This document shows positions 1-5,845 of a DNA stretch of 5,859 bases, piece after piece (within the stretch, counting starts at the first letter, position 1; each line of letters starts with the position of its first letter). A program made the translations under genes and the position numbers. This DNA is from Desulfobacterales bacterium. Its GTDB lineage: Bacteria; Desulfobacterota; Desulfobacteria; Desulfobacterales; C00003106. The stretch covers positions 1 through 5,859 of the forward strand of contig DAOVGD010000163.1 of NCBI GenBank assembly GCA_030672555.1, given 5' to 3'. Under the pieces are notes generated by a model. That model did not search any database, had not been told where the DNA came from, and saw nothing but the letters and a program-made list of their open reading frames with translations.

Positions 1-1995
1 GCGGGGAAGACGACGGTTACCGAAAGGATACTTTATTATACCGGGCGTTCTCATAAGATGGGTGAGGTCCATGATGGCGAAGCAGTCATGGATTGGATGC
101 CGGATGAACAGGAACGCGGAATCACCATTACTTCAGCAGTCACTACCTGTAACTGGAAGAATTCAGAAATTCATATCATAGATACACCCGGACATGTTGA
201 TTTTACGATAGAGGTAGAACGATCGCTCCGAGTTTTGGATGGCGCCATCGGTGTCTTTTGTGCAGTCGGAGGTGTTGAACCACAATCCGAGACAGTATGG
301 CGCCAAGCAGATAAATATCATGTCCCAAAAATCGCTTTCATTAATAAACTGGATCGTGTGGGCGCTGATTTTTTCGGTACTGTTGAAATGATACAAAAGC
401 GTTTGGGTGCCACTCCGGCTCTTCTGCAGATTCCCGCAGGAATAGAAGATACGTTTCAAGGGGTTATAGACCTTATACGTATGGAGCAGTTCACCTGGCA
501 CGATGAGACTCTCGGCGCCACCTTTGATGCCGACCCGATCCCGGATGATAAACTTGAAACGGCTCAAACTTATAGGGATAAACTTATTGAAACTATCGCA
601 GAATATGACGATGCGGTTATGGAGAGCTATCTCGCGGATGAGCCTCTTCCTTCTGATATGCTCCTTTCGGCGCTCCGAAGGTTAACGATAGACTTAAAGA
701 TTGTTCCTGTACTATGCGGCTCCGCTCTAAAAAACAAAGGTGTACAGCCCCTGTTGGATGCCATCGTTCAGTTTCTTCCAAATCCCCTTGAGGTCCGCCC
801 AGCTGAAGGTCACGAGCCGGAAACAGGCAAAACCATGCGGTGTATTTGCTCTGATGAAGAGCCCTTAGCCGCCCTGGCCTTTAAGGTGATGATGGACCAG
901 GGACGCAAGCTGACCTATGTTCGGATATATTCCGGACGGCTGAAAACAGGCGACGAAGTTTTTAATCCTGGAAAAAACAAAAAAGAAAAGATAGCACGTA
1001 TCATGGCGATGCATGCCAACAAACGGGAAAGGGTCAAAGAGGCCGGCACCGGAAATATAGTAGGGGTGGTAGGGCTCAAAACCACCACTACAGGTGATAC
1101 CCTTTGCGATCCCGCCCATCCGATTCTTTTAGAAAGGATAGAGACCTACGAACCGGTTATTTCCATAGCGGTTGAACCGAAGACTCACGATGATCAGGAA
1201 AAGATAGACCAGGTATTAGAAAAACTAACTATCGAAGACCCCACCTTTCGGTTTCATCATGATACAGAGACCGGACAGACTATTATCTCAGGTATGGGAG
1301 AACTCCATCTGGAAGTCTTGGTAAATCGTTTGAAAAGAGAATTTTATACCCAGGTAAATGTAGGGAAACCCCAGGTAGTTTACCGTGAAACAATCGAGAA
1401 GTGCGCTGAAGCTACGGTAACCTTTGAGCGAGAAATAGGTGGACAACAACACTTCGGCCAGGCATCACTCTCGCTTGCTCCCACAGAGAGAGGTTCAGGG
1501 AATCGGTTTATCAACCGCATATCTGACGATACGATCCCTCCCGAGTTTATCCCCGCTATTGAGATGGGGGTGACTGAATCTATGGCGGCCGGAGTGATTC
1601 TCGGATATCCGATAGTAGATGTCGAGGTCTCCCTGGTCGGGGGCGGCTACAAAGAATCTTTATCAAGTAGTCTTGCCTACAAGGTTGCAGCTTCCATGGC
1701 CTCCAAGGAAGCTTTTCAAAAAGGGAATCCTATACTAATGGAACCTATTATGACAGTAGAAATTTTAATCCCTGAACCCTTTCTCGGAGACGTAATCGGC
1801 GATCTGAATGCCAGAGGAGGTAAAATAGAGAGGATCGCTCCAAAACAAAATATCCAGCTTGTTGATGCTACGGTCCCTCTATCACGGATGTTTGGCTATT
1901 CTACAGCGCTTCGATCCGCCACCCAGGGACGCGGGACATTTACAATGAAGTTTTCTCACTTTGACCGTGTCTTGAATCGGACCCAAGGTTCTTGA
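1..1995 (+). CDS. fusA: Elongation factor G, 5'-truncated by window edge; probable second (non-str-operon) EF-G
   Basis: This is a translational GTPase that drives ribosomal translocation or, in some paralogues, ribosome recycling. The reading frame is open from base 1 and gives 664 residues. By comparison with the usual family N-terminus about 20 residues are missing, so the ATG at 58 is internal. Visible motifs (numbered from base 1) are the end of the P-loop AGKTT (1-5), switch I RGITIT (39-44), DTPGH (61-65), NKLD (115-118, where NKMD is commoner) and SAL (241-243). Domains II to V follow, ending in a typical domain V with GDVIGDLNARGGKI and MFGYSTALRSATQGRG. The domain IV tip is unusual: loop GGQQHFGQ (480-487) replaces the common GGRGQYGH, and K551 stands where canonical EF-G has the catalytically important histidine of SYH. 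The next gene is convergent, with no tuf or rps genes downstream, which supports a stand-alone paralogue. EF-G identity is certain; the subfamily is inferred. Confidence 0.95.
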   Translation, partial: AGKTTVTERILYYTGRSHKMGEVHDGEAVMDWMPDEQERGITITSAVTTCNWKNSEIHIIDTPGHVDFTIEVERSLRVLDGAIGVFCAVGGVEPQSETVWRQADKYHVPKIAFINKLDRVGADFFGTVEMIQKRLGATPALLQIPAGIEDTFQGVIDLIRMEQFTWHDETLGATFDADPIPDDKLETAQTYRDKLIETIAEYDDAVMESYLADEPLPSDMLLSALRRLTIDLKIVPVLCGSALKNKGVQPLLDAIVQFLPNPLEVRPAEGHEPETGKTMRCICSDEEPLAALAFKVMMDQGRKLTYVRIYSGRLKTGDEVFNPGKNKKEKIARIMAMHANKRERVKEAGTGNIVGVVGLKTTTTGDTLCDPAHPILLERIETYEPVISIAVEPKTHDDQEKIDQVLEKLTIEDPTFRFHHDTETGQTIISGMGELHLEVLVNRLKREFYTQVNVGKPQVVYRETIEKCAEATVTFEREIGGQQHFGQASLSLAPTERGSGNRFINRISDDTIPPEFIPAIEMGVTESMAAGVILGYPIVDVEVSLVGGGYKESLSSSLAYKVAASMASKEAFQKGNPILMEPIMTVEILIPEPFLGDVIGDLNARGGKIERIAPKQNIQLVDATVPLSRMFGYSTALRSATQGRGTFTMKFSHFDRVLNRTQGS

Positions 1996-3553
1996 GTTTT
2001 TTTCGGATTGTTTTTCTACGGGTGGGGTCATCTCCTAAGAAGTTAAGGGCCCGTTTGAAATGAAACCCCGCATTTTTTGTATCTCCCTTCTGTTCAAAAT
2101 AAAGGCCCAAATTATAATGTGCATCCCCAAAATTTTTTATTTTATCATAAGCATTGCCCAGGTAATAATAACCTTCTGTAAAATTCGGATAAAGCGCGAC
2201 AAGGGCCTTAAGCGCTTCGATAGCTTTGTGAAACTCCCCTGTCTCAAGGTATGACCGTCCTAATAAAAAGTGTCCTTCTCTATCTTGCGGTCTAAAGGCC
2301 AAAGCTCCCTTTAGGACACTTATAGCCTGTCCATAATTTCCCGCGAAGAAATAAGATCGCCCCATATCTGAGAGTATATCGGGATCAGTAGGATTATAGA
2401 GGATGGCCTTTCTGAATAAATTAAAAGCGGCTTCTCTTTGGCCTTCTCTTTCTAAAACAAGTGCCATACCGTAATATGCAAGGGGATTGTCAGGCTCTTT
2501 ATCCAGAAGGGCCTGAAAACGTATTCGTGCCGTGTCCATATCTCCATACAGGGCAATTAACCTTGTATTCATCTTTCTAAATTCATAAGGGTCAATCTTG
2601 CGGGAAGGTGTTCCCCACCCCGGACGGATCTGTATTTGAGTGTCGATGTAGGCAAGACGTTCCTCTATTGCTGGGTGAGTAGTTAAATATGTGGGAATCT
2701 CTTTAGGCCCGAACCAACGGACCATACGAATTTTTTTAAGCATGGAGAGAAGACCTTCTGCGCTGTATCCCGCTTGAGTCAGATATCTTAGACCAACCTG
2801 GTCAGCTTCGGCTTCGTCTTCACGGCTATACATCAGCGACATTGATTGGCCTGCCGCAATTGAACCAGCAGTAATTGCGCCTGTTGCAGTGCCCCCCCCT
2901 CCTAAAAAAATCCCTGCCAAAACACCTGCCAATGTCGCCAGACCGATTTTTGTGGAACGTTCAATACGTTTTGCAATATGACGACAGGCAACGTGGGCCA
3001 TCTCGTGACCCAGGATGCCGGCAAGCTCGTCTTCATTATCCATTGCTGCAAGTAAGCCGCTATTAATAAATACGTGTCCTGCAGGCGCCGCAAAGGCATT
3101 ATATACGTCTTCCTTGACCACGTAAAAATGATATGTAAACGGTTGGTTTGGCATTTGAGACTCTATCCGCTTTCCAACCGTTGTTATATAATTTATAATA
3201 ATAGAATCATCAATTAACGTCAGGTGTCTCTTTACGTAACCAAGAAATTTCCCCCCCAGCTTGCGTTCCTCTTCATTGGTCAGATTATAATAAGATGCGC
3301 AAAAACCATAAGATTGAAGTATTGGGGAAAAGGTCAGCATTAGCCATGCTAAGAGAAAGACGGGGGTGATGATATACACCCTTGTCCCGCGATCCTTTAG
3401 CCGTGACCCGTAACCCTTGACCTGACATAGAGATTTGGCCAAAGAGGATCTTCTAAAATGGCGCTGGATATTGATAAAAGACATAGGTGTAGTATGCCGT
3501 AGATTAACCATGACGTCAAGAAGTGAAGATAACAGGAAGATCTTGTAGTTCAT
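1940..3553 (-). CDS. M48 family zinc metalloprotease with C-terminal TPR repeats (BepA/YfgC-like)
   Basis: This is a probable periplasmic, membrane-attached protease of the BepA/YfgC group, which in E. coli matures or degrades stalled outer-membrane proteins such as LptD. The zinc site is complete: HEMAH at 183-187, the third ligand as E247 in EAEAD (247-251), and H293 in a THP motif matching the regulatory histidine of BepA. A Gly/Ala-rich hydrophobic stretch follows the active site (204-236). Residues about 350-505 form four or five TPR units with typical G-x-A/S-Y spacing. One hydrophobic segment (about 61-80) acts as a signal peptide or anchor, leaving an odd basic extension of about 60 residues if the ATG at 3553 is used. 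None of the candidate starts (ATG 3553, 3511 or 3484, TTG 3442, GTG 3379) has a strong Shine-Dalgarno, so the start is uncertain. The last 18 residues are encoded antisense to the EF-G 3' end. The substrate in this organism is unknown. Confidence 0.92.
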   Translation of the reverse strand: MNYKIFLLSSLLDVMVNLRHTTPMSFINIQRHFRRSSLAKSLCQVKGYGSRLKDRGTRVYIITPVFLLAWLMLTFSPILQSYGFCASYYNLTNEEERKLGGKFLGYVKRHLTLIDDSIIINYITTVGKRIESQMPNQPFTYHFYVVKEDVYNAFAAPAGHVFINSGLLAAMDNEDELAGILGHEMAHVACRHIAKRIERSTKIGLATLAGVLAGIFLGGGGTATGAITAGSIAAGQSMSLMYSREDEAEADQVGLRYLTQAGYSAEGLLSMLKKIRMVRWFGPKEIPTYLTTHPAIEERLAYIDTQIQIRPGWGTPSRKIDPYEFRKMNTRLIALYGDMDTARIRFQALLDKEPDNPLAYYGMALVLEREGQREAAFNLFRKAILYNPTDPDILSDMGRSYFFAGNYGQAISVLKGALAFRPQDREGHFLLGRSYLETGEFHKAIEALKALVALYPNFTEGYYYLGNAYDKIKNFGDAHYNLGLYFEQKGDTKNAGFHFKRALNFLGDDPTRRKTIRKKLKNLGSDSRHGQSEKTSL

Positions 3554-3755
3554 GTAGCCAACGTGTTAATTTGGTCTTTTTTTAGTGGTAAAGTGCCCCA
3601 TGTTATGGTAAAATTTATAAAAAACCAGTTACGCCACTTGAACCTCAAATTACCACTGGCAGTTCGTTCGAACAATTTACCGACGACTATGCGGTTGCCA
3701 TTCCTGAATATAGCCATTCTGATTTCTTCCGCAGCCTTTTCGACATCACGTTCTC

Positions 3756-3897
3756 AATTGGTGTCTGAACGAAAACTATCAAAAGCTGTCATTTCGAGCG
3801 TAGCGAGAAATCTTTTACTACTTGAAAATATGGAAGGTACAGATTTCTCCCTTCGGTCGAAATGACAAAAAGAGGGGTTTTCGTTCAGACACCAATT
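3756..3897. repeat. Nested inverted repeat, MITE-like (142 bp)
   Basis: The outer arms are perfect 21-base inverted repeats at 3756-3776 and 3877-3897, beginning AATTGGTGTCTGAACG. Inside lie a second pair of 27-base arms at 3787-3813 and 3841-3867 (TGTCATTTCGAGCGTAGCG... on the left), which match as reverse complements with 3 mismatches. A 27-base loop separates the inner arms. The outermost AATT is self-complementary, so it could be a 4-bp target-site duplication flanking a 134-bp element (3760-3893) rather than part of the arms. No transposase is encoded, so any movement would depend on one in trans. The inner arm sequence resembles a repeat motif that, from memory, is dispersed in many bacterial genomes. 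Transcribed on either strand it would fold into a long hairpin. It could instead be a non-mobile REP-like or regulatory palindrome. Confidence 0.8.
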
Positions 3898-4033
3898 AGC
3901 GTCCATTCGGAAATGGTAGATTTTGTCCCAAGTCAAGGCCGCCCCGGTGGAATAATATTGAATTTCACGGGGTAAACACAAAGGTTTGTACCTTCTCAAT
4001 AAGTTGTGGCAAATGCTTTGGTGGACCAATTTC

Positions 4034-4109
4034 CTGGATTCCCGCGGGAATGACCACGCCGGGGCGTGGTGGCTTGTTCCCCGTCATTCCCGCGAAAGCG
4101 GGAATCCAG
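4034..4109. repeat. Palindromic intergenic repeat of the GTCATTCCCGCG...CCAG type
   Basis: The right arm (4083-4109) starts GTCATTCCCGCGAAAGCGGG and is itself a perfect hairpin: an 8-bp stem ATTCCCGC/GCGGGAAT (4086-4093 with 4098-4105) closed by a GAAA tetraloop. The left arm (4034-4054) is its reverse complement with six bases of the loop region missing, leaving a 14-bp perfect palindrome ATTCCCGCGGGAAT (4038-4051). Between the arms is another palindrome, ACCACGCC-GG-GGCGTGGT (4053-4070). This repeat type is widely dispersed between genes in proteobacteria. There is no T-tract after the right hairpin, so it is not a typical intrinsic terminator. It lies 76 bp upstream of the rsbR start and could sit in or just upstream of that promoter region. 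Confidence 0.8.
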
Positions 4110-4172
4110 TTGTTAAGAGCTCAAATTATCGAGAAATTACGGTATGAGGCTAAACTTAAAACAGACCTAAAA

Positions 4173-4180
4173 AAGGAGGT
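4173..4180 (+). promoter_or_regulatory. Near-perfect Shine-Dalgarno of the rsbR homologue
   Basis: AAGGAGGT lies five bases before the ATG at 4186 and matches the 16S rRNA anti-Shine-Dalgarno over eight bases. It fixes the start. The ATG at 4181 is in a frame that stops after four further codons, so it is excluded. It suggests strong translation initiation for the first gene of the operon. The following genes have shorter sites: GGAGG at 5027-5031 for rsbS and GAGAGG at 5432-5437 for rsbT. Confidence 0.9.
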
Positions 4181-4185
4181 ATGTT

Positions 4186-5019
4186 ATGGCTGAAGTAACT
4201 GAACTCACAACTGAGTTGGTGAGTTATTTTAAGGGGCAAAGGCAGGCTATTAGAAAACAATGGGTTCAGGCTATGCAAGACAAGGGCCTGCTTGGGGGGC
4301 TGAGTGCTGAGGAATTAGACTCAGAATCGGCTAAAATCTATGACACCTGTGTGGAATGCTTTGAAAGTGGAAAGTTTGACAGCGCTCAGACCTATGCAAA
4401 GGCCATGGCCGAACAGGCCGTTCTGGCCGGGATGACCAGCGAGCAAATAGTAATGGGCATGCTTACCCTGAGGGATGTTTACGCAAGGGCTATTTTTGAG
4501 AGTTATGGAAAGGACCCGGAAAAATGGGCTAAAGTCTTAGACATCTATGAACCAGTAGCTAACACCATTCTCGGTATTGTATCCGAGGCGTTCGTAAAAG
4601 AAAGGGAGAGGATCATTAAGCAACAGCAAAAGGCCCTACTGGAGCTTTCTACACCGGTAGTAAGGGTCTGGGACAAGGTATTGAGCGTCCCGCTAATAGG
4701 CGTCCTGGATAGCGCCAGGACACAACTGGTGATGGAAACACTACTACAGAAGATAGTAGACACCCAATCTCGGGTGGTGATCCTGGACATTTCAGGTATA
4801 CCGGATGTAGATACCCTGGTAGCGAATCACCTGATCAGGACAGTAACCGCCTCCAAGCTCCTCGGTACGGAGTGTATTATTACCGGGGTCAGCGCCCAAG
4901 TAGCCCGGACGCTGGTTCACCTTGGTGTTGATCTGTCAGGCATCACTACCCGTCCATCATTGTCTGATGGGATAGCTATGGCGTTTGACATTTTAAATTT
5001 GAAGGTAGTCCCAAGGTGA
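4186..5019 (+). CDS. rsbR: RsbR-family stressosome sensor/scaffold (helical N-terminal domain + STAS)
   Basis: This is a scaffold and presumed sensor subunit of the stressosome, a cytoplasmic complex that sequesters the kinase RsbT. It has 277 residues, against about 274 for B. subtilis RsbR. Residues 1-140 are helical and soluble and look like the RsbRD-type N-terminal domain (RsbT co-antagonist family). A charged linker helix (about 135-152, KERERIIKQQQK) leads into the STAS domain (about 153-273), which opens with LLELSTPVV. T210 in PDVDT aligns with phospho-site T205 of B. subtilis RsbR, and S176 in VLDSAR, exactly 34 residues earlier, aligns with T171; here that site is Ser rather than Thr. 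The N-terminal domain has a CxxC pair (C55, C58) and no recognisable haem, flavin or PAS motif, so the signal it senses is unknown. It is first in a tight rsbR-rsbS-rsbT operon, 16 bp before rsbS. Family assignment is firm; the input signal is not inferable. Confidence 0.93.
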   Translation: MAEVTELTTELVSYFKGQRQAIRKQWVQAMQDKGLLGGLSAEELDSESAKIYDTCVECFESGKFDSAQTYAKAMAEQAVLAGMTSEQIVMGMLTLRDVYARAIFESYGKDPEKWAKVLDIYEPVANTILGIVSEAFVKERERIIKQQQKALLELSTPVVRVWDKVLSVPLIGVLDSARTQLVMETLLQKIVDTQSRVVILDISGIPDVDTLVANHLIRTVTASKLLGTECIITGVSAQVARTLVHLGVDLSGITTRPSLSDGIAMAFDILNLKVVPR

Positions 5020-5035
5020 TTTTAGTGGAGGAACT

Positions 5036-5443
5036 ATGGCAGAAATAACTATGATGAAAATAGGCCCCGTTCTTATCGTACCGATGCAGGTAGCGCTACA
5101 TAACCATGCCGCAGTTCAGGTGCAGGAAGATATTATACAAAATATAGAGGAGACAGGAGCCAGAGGGCTCCTGATCGAGGTGTCCAAGCTGCGGATAGTA
5201 GACAGTTTTCTGGGACGGCTCATTGGTGATACTGCAGGTATGGCCGGGGTAATGGGTTGTCAGACTGTACTAGTCGGGCTCCAGCCAGAAGTAGCCATAA
5301 CCTTGATGGAACTCGGGCTGCACCTTGAAGGTGTTTATACCGCCCTAAATACTGAGGCGGGACTGGAACTTTTAGAGCATCTCATTGGTGATAAAACGGA
5401 TAAGATCGAGACCGAGCACAGCAGCGGTGAAGAGAGGTTTTAG
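5036..5443 (+). CDS. rsbS: RsbS-family STAS antagonist of RsbT (stressosome core)
   Basis: This small single-domain STAS protein forms the stressosome core with RsbR and binds RsbT until it is phosphorylated. It has 135 residues, about 15 longer than B. subtilis RsbS; the extra is a charged C-terminal tail (about 119-135). The phospho-acceptor is S57 in RIVDSFLGRLIGDTA (53-67), matching S59 of B. subtilis RsbS. The preceding LLIEVS strand and the later TVLVGLQPEVAITLMELG segment (77-94) are typical of the family. The start at 5036 is set by GGAGG at 5027-5031, with a four-base spacer. The gene follows rsbR by 16 bp and its TAG stop directly abuts the rsbT ATG, so RsbS and RsbT synthesis is probably coupled. 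That fits an antagonist and kinase made in balanced amounts. Confidence 0.95.
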   Translation: MAEITMMKIGPVLIVPMQVALHNHAAVQVQEDIIQNIEETGARGLLIEVSKLRIVDSFLGRLIGDTAGMAGVMGCQTVLVGLQPEVAITLMELGLHLEGVYTALNTEAGLELLEHLIGDKTDKIETEHSSGEERF

Positions 5444-5845
5444 ATGGAAGCAAAATCAATACCCCCCATTGAAATTGTCTCAGAGGAAGGGATAGTAGCC
5501 GCGAGACAGAAAGTCAGGGAGTTAGCCAGTAATATGGGCTTTGGCGCTGTCGACCAGACTCGTATCGCTACCGCTGTCTCAGAATTGGCCAGAAACATTT
5601 ACCGGTTCGCTGGTAAGGGTGGGGTTACTATCTTTGGCTTGCAGGGAGACCGAAAGGGGATCCGGATTGTATGTGAAGATGATGGCCCGGGCATAGCTGA
5701 TATTGAGCTGGCGATGACCGATGGTTATAGCACGATAAAATCATTGGGGCTGGGGCTGCCCGGGGCCAAGAGGTTGATGGACGAGTTTGAGATTGAATCT
5801 GAACCTGGCAAAGGAACTAAGGTTACTATTACCAAGTGGCTGTAG
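5444..5845 (+). CDS. rsbT: RsbT-family serine/threonine kinase (anti-sigma-type GHKL ATPase fold)
   Basis: This is a switch kinase of the stressosome. It phosphorylates RsbR and RsbS STAS domains, is released, and then activates a separate partner (the RsbU phosphatase in Bacillus). It has 133 residues, the same as B. subtilis RsbT. The ATP-binding motifs of the HATPase_c/GHKL fold are complete: N-box ELARN (47-51), the G1 box DDGPGI (79-84) and the G2 box GLGLPG (102-107), then a closing GKGTKVTITKW. The ATG at 5444 immediately follows the rsbS stop, with GAGAGG six bases upstream. RsbW- and SpoIIAB-type kinases share the fold, but the neighbouring rsbR and rsbS genes and the length make RsbT much the best call. 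The activated target is not in the window, so output via a sigma factor, phosphatase, cyclase or two-component system cannot be decided. Confidence 0.95.
   Translation: MEAKSIPPIEIVSEEGIVAARQKVRELASNMGFGAVDQTRIATAVSELARNIYRFAGKGGVTIFGLQGDRKGIRIVCEDDGPGIADIELAMTDGYSTIKSLGLGLPGAKRLMDEFEIESEPGKGTKVTITKWL

Larger units (their letters stand above)
3554..4185. other. Intergenic stretch with two palindromic repeats and weak open-frame remnants
   Basis: No confident gene lies in these 632 bases, which separate two divergently transcribed genes. Two palindromic elements (3756-3897 and 4034-4109) fill about a third of it and are annotated separately. Around the first element there is coherent but unrecognised coding-like sequence. 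On the plus strand, frame 1 is open from 3592 to the repeat and, once the repeat is removed, continues to a TAA at 3973-3975. It lacks a standard start unless a one-base shift in the A-run at 3619-3624 links it to the ATG at 3605. On the minus strand, a 55-codon frame at 3717-3550 begins after a GGAAGA (7-base spacer), and its stop overlaps the protease ATG as ATGA. The two readings share the same codon phase on opposite strands, so at most one is real, and I cannot name either. Bases 3976-4033 and 4110-4172 show nothing I can assign; no convincing promoter was found. Confidence 0.5.

Noticed and set aside
163..567. Minus-strand open frame of 134 codons inside the EF-G gene
   Set aside because: It is fully antisense to conserved EF-G GTPase-domain codons and its translation has no recognisable family features; it is a shadow frame.
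865..1119. Minus-strand open frame of 84 codons inside the EF-G gene
   Set aside because: It is antisense to EF-G domain II; the plus-strand protein fully explains the codon pattern.
2060..3099. Short open frames on both strands within the M48 protease gene (2060-2254 plus, 2875-3066 plus, 2902-3099 minus)
   Set aside because: They lie inside the well-supported protease frame with its zinc motif and TPR repeats, and their translations look random.
3608..3645. Candidate minus-strand promoter for the protease (TATAAA near 3612-3618)
   Set aside because: The -10 is reasonable but the best -35 at 17-18 bases is weak (TTCAAG), and A/T-rich sequence here makes a chance match likely.
3563..3865. 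Plus-strand 100-codon open frame across the gap
   Set aside because: It reads through half of the inverted repeat, has no good ribosome-binding site, and frame 1 looks more protein-like over the same bases.
3754..4029. Minus-strand 91-codon open frame across the gap
   Set aside because: About half of it is the nested repeat read as codons (CHFDRREKS and similar, a typical false translation of this repeat), so I do not call it a gene.
4086..4105. GC-rich hairpin with GAAA loop as an intrinsic terminator
   Set aside because: No run of T follows on either strand and it is part of a paired dispersed repeat, so a terminator call is not supported.
3756..4109. CRISPR array
   Set aside because: The repeated units are inverted pairs rather than regularly spaced direct repeats, and no cas genes are nearby.
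4110..4160. Candidate sigma-70 promoter for the rsb operon (TTGTTA at 4110-4115 with a -10 about 17 bases on)
   Set aside because: The hexamer at the right spacing (GAAATT, 4133-4138) matches the consensus at only three positions, and no better pair was found, so I do not report a promoter.
4545..4790. Minus-strand open frame within rsbR
   Set aside because: It is antisense to the linker and STAS domain of a clear RsbR; shadow frame.
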